Origin: Pseudomonadota bacterium
GTDB lineage: Bacteria > Desulfobacterota > Desulfarculia > Desulfarculales > Desulfarculaceae
Length of the DNA stretch: 64,000 bases
Direction: 5' to 3'
NCBI GenBank assembly: GCA_018819925.1
Contig: JAHJPG010000078.1
Coordinates: 1 to 64,000, forward strand
Shown here: positions 27,650 through 36,327 of the stretch, in pieces
Position numbering within the stretch: position 1 is the first letter of the stretch
Layout of the letters: each line of letters starts with the position of its first letter
Position numbers and translations under genes: made by a program
The notes under the pieces: model-generated
Database searches by the model: none
Told to the model about the DNA's origin: nothing
The model's input: only the letters and a program-made list of their open reading frames with translations

Positions 27650-28306
27650 CTACCCCTTTTCGCCCGCGCCCAACAGGCTGACCCTGGTTACGTACTTGAC
27701 CCAATCATCGCCGAAATGCGCTCCCGCCACCACCCGCAGGGGAAAGCCGTGCTTGCGCGGCAAGGGCCGGCCGTTGACTTCATAGGCCAAAAACACCTCG
27801 TCGCCCATCACCTCGCCCAGGGAAAAGCGCTCGATCTTGGCTTCGGCTCCACCCACTCCCTTTATCACCACCCGGTTGGCTCCCTTCAAGGGCTCGGCCT
27901 CTTGCAACAACTTCCCCAAGCTCAGGCCCTTCCAGCGGGCGTTGAAGGAAAAGACCCCCGTGCAGATCAAAAGCACGGTGCGCTCCAGAACAGGGCGAGC
28001 CTCGAGTTGCTTCAAATCGAGGCTCAGGGGGCGCCGCACCGCCCCGTCAACGACCAGACGCCATTTGTCCAGATCCACCACCAGGTCGCTCTGCCCCATG
28101 GTGCCGAACTGCTCCAGGGGAGTGACGGCCAAGTTGCGATTGTCGATGTCCCGGGGATTGAGATGGGCCAGATCGGTGGCCTTGACGTGGCCGCCCAACA
28201 CCCGGCGTTTGCCCGCGGCCCAAAGTCGGCGGGGCCAGGTCATGGCCAGGCAGAGCCCGGCCACGGCTTGCAGGCCCAGGGAGAGAAAAGCGCGGCGAGG
28301 TTTCAT
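27650..28306 (-). CDS. molybdopterin-dependent oxidoreductase (sulfite oxidase/YedY-like) with Tat-like signal
   Basis: 'MKPRRAFLSLGLQAVAG', 'TVLLICTGVFSFNARWKGLSLGKLL', 'YEVNGRPLPRKHGFPLRVVAGAHFGDDWVKYV'. Confidence 0.85.
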   Translation of the reverse strand: MKPRRAFLSLGLQAVAGLCLAMTWPRRLWAAGKRRVLGGHVKATDLAHLNPRDIDNRNLAVTPLEQFGTMGQSDLVVDLDKWRLVVDGAVRRPLSLDLKQLEARPVLERTVLLICTGVFSFNARWKGLSLGKLLQEAEPLKGANRVVIKGVGGAEAKIERFSLGEVMGDEVFLAYEVNGRPLPRKHGFPLRVVAGAHFGDDWVKYVTRVSLLGAGEKG

Positions 28307-28385
28307 GGCATGGCTGCGTCCTTACCCCCCACCCGGCCCGGCGCTCCTCCCCAGCCCCGGATTATTTCATATTCATAAATGTAGT

Positions 28386-29342
28386 CTACCCGCGCGGCTC
28401 CAGGCGTTCCAAGGCCGCGGCGGCCGCCCCCCACAGGCCGCTGTTCTCGTCTTGGATCAAAAACACCGGAATGCCGCGCAAAACCTGGTTGGTGCGGTCG
28501 GCCAGGCGGAACTCCCGGCCAAAGGCCGGATGCCGCACCAAGGCGGGGAGTTTGGCCGCCAGACCGCCGGCGATGTACACCCCGCCCAGGGCCACCACCT
28601 GCAAGGCCCACTGGCGGCAGGCCCGGCCATAGAAGCGGGCCATCCAATGCAAAGTGTCGGGGTAGTGGTTCAGCACTTCCCCCACCTGGGCCGGTTCCAG
28701 CTTCTGCCCGGTGAGGAACTGGTGGGCGAAGCTCAGTCCCTTGCCAGACACCACCGTGTCGCTGATGGGATAGGGGTCGCCCAACTCCCGGCCCAGAAAT
28801 TGCGCATAGGCCGTTTCATCTTGGCCGTTAAAGGCGAAAGCGGCGTGCCCCGCTTCCGAGGCCACCGGAGTCCAGCCGCCTTGGCCGTCCGGGACCAGGG
28901 CCGCGTGGCCCAGGTTGCTCCCCGCGCCGATCACCGCCCGGGCCCCATGCGGATCGGCTTGGCCCTCCAAGACGGTTATTGCCCCCAAGGCCACCGGTGA
29001 AAGGCAGGCCCAGGCCTGGGCCACGAAATCGTTTATGAGCAGACTGGGGCCAAGGCCCTGGATATCCCGCGCCAAGTCAATGTCCCAGGCGACGTGCGGT
29101 GGCTGGCAATAAGAACCTCTCTGCACCGGCCCGGCCGCCGCCAGGCAGATCAGGCCGGCCTTGTCGAGGGCAAGGCCCAGATCGCTGGCTTCCAGGCGCT
29201 CCAGCATTTGCGCGAAAGAAGCGGCCTCTTTGGTGGGCAGCCACACCTTGTTCACCAAGCGCAGGCTTGCGGTTTCGCCGCCCTTAAAGAATGCGAAACG
29301 GCTGTTGGTTGCGCCGATGTCGGCGGCCAGAATGGTGGGCAT
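28386..29342 (-). CDS. glk: glucokinase
   Basis: 'ILAADIGATNSRFAFF', 'SLLINDFVAQAWA', 'VIGAGSNLGHAALVPDGQGGWTPVASEAGHAAFA'. Confidence 0.9.
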   Translation of the reverse strand: MPTILAADIGATNSRFAFFKGGETASLRLVNKVWLPTKEAASFAQMLERLEASDLGLALDKAGLICLAAAGPVQRGSYCQPPHVAWDIDLARDIQGLGPSLLINDFVAQAWACLSPVALGAITVLEGQADPHGARAVIGAGSNLGHAALVPDGQGGWTPVASEAGHAAFAFNGQDETAYAQFLGRELGDPYPISDTVVSGKGLSFAHQFLTGQKLEPAQVGEVLNHYPDTLHWMARFYGRACRQWALQVVALGGVYIAGGLAAKLPALVRHPAFGREFRLADRTNQVLRGIPVFLIQDENSGLWGAAAAALERLEPRG

Positions 29343-29361
29343 CTATAATCTCTCCGCTTGC

Positions 29362-30825
29362 CTAACCCTGCCGGGGCGGGTGGCAGGCGCGGCCCTTGGT
29401 GTGAAAGAAAAACTTGAGACCCTTTTTCACCAGGCTGGAAAAAAGCTTGGGGGCCATTACGTCGCCGGCAACCTTCTTGTTGATCTCCCCCAAGGTGGGG
29501 TAAGGGTGCATCAGACCGGCCAGGGTGGAGAGCTTCACCCCCCCGCCCAACACGGCCACCCATTCGTTTATCAACTCCCCGGCGTGGGGTCCCATAATCT
29601 GCACCCCCAGGGGCCTCTCGCTCTTGTCCAGAACCAGCTTCAGCCGCCCCGCACCAGCGCCCTCGGCCAGGGCCCGGTCGTTGGCCGCGAATTCCTCGCT
29701 CCACACCGTATACTCCAGACCCGCCGCCTGGGCCGCCTTTTCGTTCATGCCCACCGAGGCCAGCCCCGGTTCGGTGAAGGTGCACCAGGGAAGCCAGGTG
29801 TAGTCGGCCTTGCGCGGCAGGCGCAGCAAGGCGTTGGCCAGCACCACCCCGCCCTCATAGCCGGCGGCATGAGTGAACTGGTGCCCGCCGGTCACGTCGC
29901 CGGCGCCGTAGATGTGCTTGTGGCTGGTGCGCAGGCGCTGATCCAGCTTCAGGCCCTTGGCGTCGTAGGCCACCCCTATGTCTTCCAAGCCCAGGCCTTC
30001 CAGGTTGGCCCGCCGTCCCAGGGCCACCAGCAAGGCCTCGGCGCCAAGCTCCACCCGCTGCCCCTGGCCATCGCGGAAGATCAGGGCCGGGCGGCCATCA
30101 GCCTCTCGGGCGGATTCGAGCTTGGCGTTCAGGTAAAACGTCACCCCCTCCCCCTGCAAGGCGGCCATGACCAGATCGGCCATATCCTGGTCTTCCTTGC
30201 TCAACACCTGGCCGCTGCGCTGCACCACGCTAACTTTACAGCCCAGGCGTTGGAAGGCCTGGGCCATCTCCATGGCGATGGGACCGCCGCCCAGAATAAT
30301 CATGGACGAGGGCAGGCGCTCCAAATAGAAAATGTCCTTGTTGGTCAGGTGGGGAGTCTCGGCCAGGCCGGGCACCGGCGGCAAGGCGGGCGAGGAGCCG
30401 GTGGCTATGAGCCAGGACCTGGCCGATATGCGCTCCCCTTCCAATTCCACGGTGTGCTCGTCCACGAAACGTGCCTGGCCGAAGCGCACCTGGGCCCCCA
30501 AAGCGCAAAAACGCTCCACGCTGTCGTGCTTTTGGATGGCGGCTATGACCCCCTTGATGCGCTCCACCACCTGGGCGTAGTCCACCGGGGGCGGAGTCAC
30601 ATGGGGCAGGCCGAAGCGGGCCGAGGTTTTCATCAAGTGGTACACCGAGGCGCTCTTGATGAGCGTCTTGCTGGGCACGCAGCCGTAGTGCAGGCAGTCG
30701 CCCCCCAGATTGGGCTCCTTCTCGATGAGCAGAACCTTGGCTCCCAGTTGGGCCGCGCCCGAGGTCAGGGTGAGCCCGGCGGAGCCGCCGCCCAGCACTC
30801 CAAGATCATAATCGTGGCCGGCCAT
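29362..30825 (-). CDS. FAD-dependent pyridine nucleotide-disulfide oxidoreductase (MerA/lipoamide dehydrogenase-like)
   Basis: 'LGVLGGGSAGLTLTSGAAQLGAKVLLIEKEPNLGGDCLHYGCVPSKTLI', 'IYGAGDVTGGHQFTHAAGYEG'. Confidence 0.93.
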   Translation of the reverse strand: MAGHDYDLGVLGGGSAGLTLTSGAAQLGAKVLLIEKEPNLGGDCLHYGCVPSKTLIKSASVYHLMKTSARFGLPHVTPPPVDYAQVVERIKGVIAAIQKHDSVERFCALGAQVRFGQARFVDEHTVELEGERISARSWLIATGSSPALPPVPGLAETPHLTNKDIFYLERLPSSMIILGGGPIAMEMAQAFQRLGCKVSVVQRSGQVLSKEDQDMADLVMAALQGEGVTFYLNAKLESAREADGRPALIFRDGQGQRVELGAEALLVALGRRANLEGLGLEDIGVAYDAKGLKLDQRLRTSHKHIYGAGDVTGGHQFTHAAGYEGGVVLANALLRLPRKADYTWLPWCTFTEPGLASVGMNEKAAQAAGLEYTVWSEEFAANDRALAEGAGAGRLKLVLDKSERPLGVQIMGPHAGELINEWVAVLGGGVKLSTLAGLMHPYPTLGEINKKVAGDVMAPKLFSSLVKKGLKFFFHTKGRACHPPRQG

Positions 30826-30834
30826 GAACTCCTC

Positions 30835-31545
30835 TTACGGCTTGATGATGGCTTGGCGTCCTGTGCGGCTCCGGTACCAGGCCAAAATCTTTTTCACCAC
30901 CAGGGGGAATATTCCAAGGATGACGAAGCTGATAATCAGGCCCGGGGAGAGGATGCCGCCCAGGGAGCTGATCTGACCCAGCTCCTTGCCCGCGTTGGTA
31001 AACACCGCCGTGCCCGGCAGCATGCCCACCTGGCTGACCCAGTAGAAGGTGCGTAGCGGCATCTTGGTCAGGCCCATGACCAGATTGATGACAAAAAAGG
31101 GAAACAGGGGCACAAGGCGCAGGGTGAACAAATAAAAGGCCCCTTCCCGCTCCACTCCCCGGTTGATAGTCCCCAGCTTGTCCGCGAATTTCTGCTGCAC
31201 CCAATTGCCCAAGACGAACCGGGCGAAAAAGCAGGCCAGGGTGGCCCCGGCCGAGCTGGCGAAGGAGACCACCAACAGGGTCCACCAAAACCCGAACAAG
31301 GCCCCGCCCATCAAGGTCATCACTGCGGCTCCGGGCAGGGAAAAAGCGGTGACCAACACATAGACCACGAAATAGCCGCCCAGCATGAAAGCCGGGTGGG
31401 CGGCGTAATAGGCCTGGAAACGGGCCTGGGACGCTTTGACGTAGCTCAGGGAAAAGTACTGGCCCAGGTCAAGGAGCCAGAAGGCCAGTATGGCCGCGAT
31501 GACTATGCCCACCACGGCCAGGCGTTTTATCAGGCGCTGTTTCAT
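30835..31545 (-). CDS. TVP38/TMEM64 family membrane protein
   Basis: 'LPGAAVMTLMGGALFGFWWTLLVVSFASSAGATLACFFARFVLG', 'LRLVPLFPFFVINLVMGLTKM'. Confidence 0.92.
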   Translation of the reverse strand: MKQRLIKRLAVVGIVIAAILAFWLLDLGQYFSLSYVKASQARFQAYYAAHPAFMLGGYFVVYVLVTAFSLPGAAVMTLMGGALFGFWWTLLVVSFASSAGATLACFFARFVLGNWVQQKFADKLGTINRGVEREGAFYLFTLRLVPLFPFFVINLVMGLTKMPLRTFYWVSQVGMLPGTAVFTNAGKELGQISSLGGILSPGLIISFVILGIFPLVVKKILAWYRSRTGRQAIIKP

Positions 31546-31692
31546 GCCCATCCCCGGATGGCCGCCTCTCACCGTTGCGCTGCGAGCCACGGCCCGCCCC
31601 CGCCAGGCGGCTTTGGCGGGTTCCTGACTATGTACACCAGTCTACGGCGGCCCCCCCTTGAGGCCAAACCCTATTTTGCCGCCGCGCCGCGC

Positions 31693-32505
31693 CTACTTGG
31701 CGGGATGGGCCGGCCAGAACAGCCTTTTGCCGTCCGCCTTGAAGTCTCCGATAATCTTCTGGCCCTGGGGCGAGAGCAGGAACTTCTCAAAGGCCCTGGC
31801 CTGACCGGCCTTGGCCTTGGGGCATTTGGCCGGATTCACCAGGATCACCGAGTAGAGGTTTTTCAGCAGGTCCTGCTGGTCGGCCAGGATGGCTAGCTGA
31901 ATGCGCCCGGTGCTCTGGTATTTACGATAGGTGGCGATGTCGCTGATGGTGTAGGCCTTCAGTTCGTCGGCCATGGTTAGGGTGGGGCCCATGCCCCGGC
32001 CCGCCTCGCGATAGGCCGGCCAATCGGGCTTGATGCCAGCCGCCTTCCACAGGGCCAGCTCCTTCACCTGGGTGCCGGAGTTGTCGCCCCTGGAAAGGAA
32101 GGGGGCCTGGGCCTGGGCGATGCGCTTCAGGGCCTCCCGCACGCTCCCCGCCTGCTTCACCTGGGCCGGGTCGCCGGGCGGGCCCACCAACACGAAGTAG
32201 TTGTGCATCAGCGGCTTGCGGTCCACGCCGTAGCCATCGGCCACGAAGCGCTTCTCCAGCTCCGGGGCATGCACGATCACAACGTCGGCGTCGCAGCGCT
32301 TGGCTATGGCCAGGGCCTTGCCGGTGCCCACGGGAATGTAATGCACCGTGACGCCGCTCTGCTTGGTGAACGCGGGCAGAAGCACGTCCAGCAAACCGGT
32401 GTTGGCGGTGCTGGTGGTGGTGGCCAACACCAGGCGGTCGGCGGCCAGGGCCGGTGCGGCCAATAGCAAGGCAAGCAGGGCGGTCAGCAAAAATCGGCTG
32501 CGCAT
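31693..32505 (-). CDS. tupA: tungstate ABC transporter substrate-binding protein (TupA-like)
   Basis: 'LVLATTTSTANTGLLDVLLPAFTKQSGVTVHYIPVGTGKALAIAKRCDADVVIVHAPELEKRFV'. Confidence 0.88.
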   Translation of the reverse strand: MRSRFLLTALLALLLAAPALAADRLVLATTTSTANTGLLDVLLPAFTKQSGVTVHYIPVGTGKALAIAKRCDADVVIVHAPELEKRFVADGYGVDRKPLMHNYFVLVGPPGDPAQVKQAGSVREALKRIAQAQAPFLSRGDNSGTQVKELALWKAAGIKPDWPAYREAGRGMGPTLTMADELKAYTISDIATYRKYQSTGRIQLAILADQQDLLKNLYSVILVNPAKCPKAKAGQARAFEKFLLSPQGQKIIGDFKADGKRLFWPAHPAK

Positions 32506-32592
32506 GGATATCACCTCCCTCAAGAGGACTGACGGTGGGTTGAGATTAACCAGTTAACAAGGGGGGCGCGTGCAGAGAAACCGCATGGCGCT

Positions 32593-33267
32593 TCATCCCC
32601 GGTCTAGGCCGGGGGTCAGGCGTCCCTCCCGCAGAGACACCACCCGCTGGGCCAGGCGGTGGGCCTGCTCCCGGGCGTGGCTCACCAACACCACGGTGCA
32701 GCCCTGGTTGGGCAAATCCCCCAAGACCCGCTCGAACACCTGGGAGCTGGTGGGGTCCAGGTTGGCGAAGGGCTCGTCCAAAAGCAGGGCCCGGGGCCGC
32801 AGCACCAGGGCCCGGGCCAGAGCCACCCGCTGCATCTCCCCTCCCGAAAGCCGCCTGGCCCGGCGCGCTCCAAAGCCGGCCAGTCCCACCTGTTCCAGGG
32901 CCTCCCGCACCCGGGCATCCCGCTTGGTCTGTTCCAAGCCCCTCAGGCGCAGACCGTAGGCCACGTTTTTCTCCACGCTGGTGTCGAAAAGATAGGCCTG
33001 CTGGGCCACCAGGGTTATTTGCCGCCGCCATGCAGTGAGTTGGGATGCCGCCCGGGGAATCTCCTGGCCATCGAAGAATAGGCGGCCTTTGTCCGGCGGA
33101 GTGAGCAGGGCCAGGATGGCCAGCAGGGTGGTCTTGCCGGCGCCGTTGGGGCCCTCCACCGCAGTGATGACCCCAGCCTCCAAATCCAGGCGATCCAGAT
33201 TGAGGACCTCCCGGTCGTGGAAGCGCTTGACCACTCCGCGCAGGCTGAACAAGGGATTGCTCATCAC
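32593..33267 (-). CDS. tupC: ABC transporter ATP-binding protein (TupC-like)
   Basis: GPNGAGKTT, LSGGEMQRV, ALLLDEPFANLD; adjacent to TupA/TupB-like genes. Confidence 0.88.
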   Translation of the reverse strand: MMSNPLFSLRGVVKRFHDREVLNLDRLDLEAGVITAVEGPNGAGKTTLLAILALLTPPDKGRLFFDGQEIPRAASQLTAWRRQITLVAQQAYLFDTSVEKNVAYGLRLRGLEQTKRDARVREALEQVGLAGFGARRARRLSGGEMQRVALARALVLRPRALLLDEPFANLDPTSSQVFERVLGDLPNQGCTVVLVSHAREQAHRLAQRVVSLREGRLTPGLDRG

Positions 33268-33274
33268 CCGCCCC

Positions 33275-33967
33275 CTATTTCCAGCGGGCCTGGAGCTGGT
33301 GGCTGGCCAGGTTCACGGCCAGGGCCACCACCAACAAAATGAAACCCAAGGCCATGCCCTGGGCGAATTCGCCCTTGCTGGTCTCCAGTGCTATGGCCGT
33401 GGTGAAAGTCCGGGTGTAGTGGCGGATGTTGCCGCCCACCATGATGGCCGCGCCCACCTCGGTGACCACCCGTCCGAAGCCGGCGGCCAGGGCGGCCAGC
33501 ACCGCGAAGCGGGCCTCCTTGAGCACCGCCCAGGCGGCCTGGAAACGGGTGGCCCCCAGGGTAAGGGCGGTGGGCCCCACCCTGCTGTCCAGGGTGGTGA
33601 CCGCCGCGATTACCAACGCGGTGATCAAGGGAAAAGCCAGCACGGCCTGGGCCGCCACCATGGCTCCGGGGGTGTAGAGCAGACCCAGCCCGCCCAAGGG
33701 GCCGTGGTAGGAGAGCAGGCCGTAGACCACCAGGCCCACCACCACCGTGGGCAGGGCCAGCAGGGTGTTGAACAGCACCACCAGAAAGCGTTTGCCGGGA
33801 AACTCCCGCTGGCCGATGAGCAAGCCCAGGGGCACTGCCGCCAGGGCGGCCAAGATAACGGCGGAGAGCGACACCCTGAGCGACAACCAGGCGATGCCGT
33901 AGACCTCGGGGTCCAGTTGCGCCAGCAGTCCCAGTCCTTTGGTCAGGCCGCCCAGGAAAAAGTCCAA
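33275..33967 (-). CDS. tupB: ABC transporter permease (TupB-like)
   Basis: multi-TM 'LRVSLSAVILAALAAVPLGLLIGQREFPGKRFLVVLFNTLLALPTVVVGLVVYGLLS', 'TEVGAAIMVGGNIRHYTRTFTTAIALETSKGEFA'. Confidence 0.9.
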   Translation of the reverse strand: MDFFLGGLTKGLGLLAQLDPEVYGIAWLSLRVSLSAVILAALAAVPLGLLIGQREFPGKRFLVVLFNTLLALPTVVVGLVVYGLLSYHGPLGGLGLLYTPGAMVAAQAVLAFPLITALVIAAVTTLDSRVGPTALTLGATRFQAAWAVLKEARFAVLAALAAGFGRVVTEVGAAIMVGGNIRHYTRTFTTAIALETSKGEFAQGMALGFILLVVALAVNLASHQLQARWK

Positions 33968-33973
33968 GGATCG

Positions 33974-34579
33974 CTACTCTTCTATTATGATTTCCAGCCG
34001 GCGGGCCCCCTCGGCTCCCTTGAGGGGGGCCAGCAGGCCGTGCAGGCTGTTGGCGATGATGTCTCGCACAAAGGCCTTGGCCTTAAGGGGCTGGCCGTCG
34101 GCCAGTATGGTGAGGGTGCGCCGCTGTGCCCGGGCGGCGGCCCGCTGGGCCAAAAAACGGGCCAAGCCGGCTGGTTCGCCAAAGGCGGGCACACCGGGGT
34201 CCTCGGGGAAATCCCCCGGCCCGGCCAGGGCCAAAAGCCCGGCCCGGCCCACCAGCGACGGCGCCGCCCCAGGGGAGCAATACTCCAACACCGGCTTGCC
34301 ATCCTCCGGGGGCAGGAGGCTGATAACCATATCCATGCCCTCCAACAGGCGCAGCGCCTCCCCCAGCGAGGGCGCTTCGCCGGAATGCCGCAAGCTCAGT
34401 CCGCCCGGCCCCAGGAGCAACTCGGCCTGCCCCTGATGGAGCGAAGTGGAGCGCGGCTCCTCCGGCTTGGCCAAGGCCACGCGCAAGCCCAACTCGGACA
34501 ATTCTTTGCAAAGGGCGTCCAGGAAGTTTTCCTGGTCCGCGCCGCCTGCTCCGGCCAGATGCACCTGCATTACCGGCAT
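33974..34579 (-). CDS. MobB-like protein with degenerate P-loop
   Basis: 'VMQVHLAGAGGADQENFLDALCKELSELGLRVALAKPEEP...SLHQGQAELLLGPGGLSL' has MobB-like layout but lacks GxxGxGK[ST]. Confidence 0.6.
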   Translation of the reverse strand: MPVMQVHLAGAGGADQENFLDALCKELSELGLRVALAKPEEPRSTSLHQGQAELLLGPGGLSLRHSGEAPSLGEALRLLEGMDMVISLLPPEDGKPVLEYCSPGAAPSLVGRAGLLALAGPGDFPEDPGVPAFGEPAGLARFLAQRAAARAQRRTLTILADGQPLKAKAFVRDIIANSLHGLLAPLKGAEGARRLEIIIEE

Positions 34580-34584
34580 GGGGG

Positions 34585-34941
34585 CTAGCCCTTTTTCCCG
34601 CGCAACTCGTTCACCACTTTGGTCCAATGTTTTTGGGCCCTAAGGGCAAACTCCTTGGTCTGCGTCTCAAACTCATCGAATTGCTTGACCATGCTGCGCC
34701 CTTGGGGAGTCAACTGCACCTCTCGGCGGCCCGTGGCGCTGCGCTCCACCAAGGGGAACCCCAGCCGCTTTTCCGAGGCCCGCAACCGCCCCCAGGCGGC
34801 GCGATAACTCATGTTTAGCTCCCGGGCAGCCGCAGCCAGCGAACCGTGGTCAACCACCGCCTTGAGCAACTCCAGCCGGCCGCCTCCAAAGAGCACCCGG
34901 CCATCTTCCTCGACCCATAGCTTGAAATGTACTTCTGCCAC
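34585..34941 (-). CDS. ModE-like N-terminal winged-helix regulator (no TOBE domains)
   Basis: 'GRLELLKAVVDHGSLAAAARELNMSYRAAWGRLRASEKRLGFPLVERSATGRREVQLTPQG'. Confidence 0.9.
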   Translation of the reverse strand: MAEVHFKLWVEEDGRVLFGGGRLELLKAVVDHGSLAAAARELNMSYRAAWGRLRASEKRLGFPLVERSATGRREVQLTPQGRSMVKQFDEFETQTKEFALRAQKHWTKVVNELRGKKG

Positions 34942-35078
34942 GGCTTTCCTTTCCCTTGCTCCTCCGCGGAGCAGCTTTTCTCGCTCAGGGTTGCCCTGCC
35001 GGCGGACTTAGGTCATTATTGACATGACTAAGGCCCTAGCGCAATATCTATACCTTCTTACCCACGAGGTCGCCCTGA

Positions 35079-36317
35079 ATGAAAGCCTTTTTTAAGGTGC
35101 GAGACGTGGCCATGGTGCACGCCTTGGCCCAGGAGCTAGAGCCCCTGCCCGCCGAGGAAGTGCCGCTGCCCCAGGCCCTGGGGCGCAGCTTGGCCCGCCC
35201 CCTGGCCGCGCCAGCCGATCTGCCGGGCTTCACCCGGGCCACCATGGACGGCTACGCGGTGCGCGCCAGGGACACCTTTGGCGCGGGGGAAATTTCGCCG
35301 GGCTATCTGCATATCGTGGGCGAGGTGCGCATGGGTCAGGCCCCGGAATTCAGCCTGGAGCCCGGGCAGTGCGCCCGCATCGGCACCGGGGGCATGCTGC
35401 CCCCCGGCTCGGACGCGGTGGTCATGGTGGAGCACACCCGCCGCCTGGACGACACCAGCCTGGAAGTGGCCACCTCGGTGGCGCCGGGCGCCAACACCCT
35501 GGGCCCCACCGATGACGCGGCCCGTGGCCAGGAGTTGTTGCCCCGGGGGCAGCGCCTTCGTCCCCAGGACCTGGGGCTGTTGGCCGCCCTGGGTCAGGAA
35601 AAAGTTGTGGTGCTGCGCCGGCCACGGGTGGGCATCGTTTCCACCGGCGACGAGGTGGTTCCGGTGAGCGCGGCCACGTCCCCGGGCCAGGTGCGCGACG
35701 TGAACACCTACACCCTGGCCGCCCAGATCAGCCAGGCCGGCGGCGAGCCCCTTCCCCTGGGCCTGGTGCCGGACCAAGCCAATGCCATCAGGGAAGCGGC
35801 GGACCGCTCCCTGGAGAACTGCGACCTCACCTTGCTCTCGGGCGGCTCATCGGTGGGAACGCGCGACTTCACCAGCGAGGTGTTTCTCTCCTTCCCCGGA
35901 GCCGAGCTTCTGGTGCATGGGGTGGCGGTAAGCCCGGGCAAGCCCTTTCTCTGGGTGCGGGCCCAGGCCGGTCACCTCATCGGCCTGCCGGGCCAGGTGG
36001 CTTCGTGCCTGGTGGCCTTTTATCTGCTTGTGGAGCCCATCCTGGAGCGCCTGCAAGGCCGCCCCGCCCTGCCCTTTGCCCGCTTCGCCCGCCTGCCGGC
36101 GGTGCTGGCCCGCAACATCCCCTCGGCCCCGGGCCGGGAGGAATATCTGCGGGTGTCCCTGGACCAACAGAACGGCCGGTGGCTGGCTCAACCCCTGTTC
36201 GGCAAGTCCGGTCTTTTGACCACCCTGATTCAGGGCCAGGGCTTGGTCCGGGTGCCCAAGGACTGTGAAGGCTTGGACGCCGGTGAAGCGGTGGAAGTCC
36301 TGCTCTTTCCCTCGTAG
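35079..36317 (+). CDS. moeA: molybdopterin molybdotransferase MoeA
   Basis: 'LPGFTRATMDGYAVRARDTFGA', 'RPRVGIVSTGDEVV', 'LLSGGSSVGTRDFTSEV', 'GLPGQVASCLVAFYLLVEP'. Confidence 0.95.
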   Translation: MKAFFKVRDVAMVHALAQELEPLPAEEVPLPQALGRSLARPLAAPADLPGFTRATMDGYAVRARDTFGAGEISPGYLHIVGEVRMGQAPEFSLEPGQCARIGTGGMLPPGSDAVVMVEHTRRLDDTSLEVATSVAPGANTLGPTDDAARGQELLPRGQRLRPQDLGLLAALGQEKVVVLRRPRVGIVSTGDEVVPVSAATSPGQVRDVNTYTLAAQISQAGGEPLPLGLVPDQANAIREAADRSLENCDLTLLSGGSSVGTRDFTSEVFLSFPGAELLVHGVAVSPGKPFLWVRAQAGHLIGLPGQVASCLVAFYLLVEPILERLQGRPALPFARFARLPAVLARNIPSAPGREEYLRVSLDQQNGRWLAQPLFGKSGLLTTLIQGQGLVRVPKDCEGLDAGEAVEVLLFPS

Positions 36318-36327
36318 TGGAATCGAC

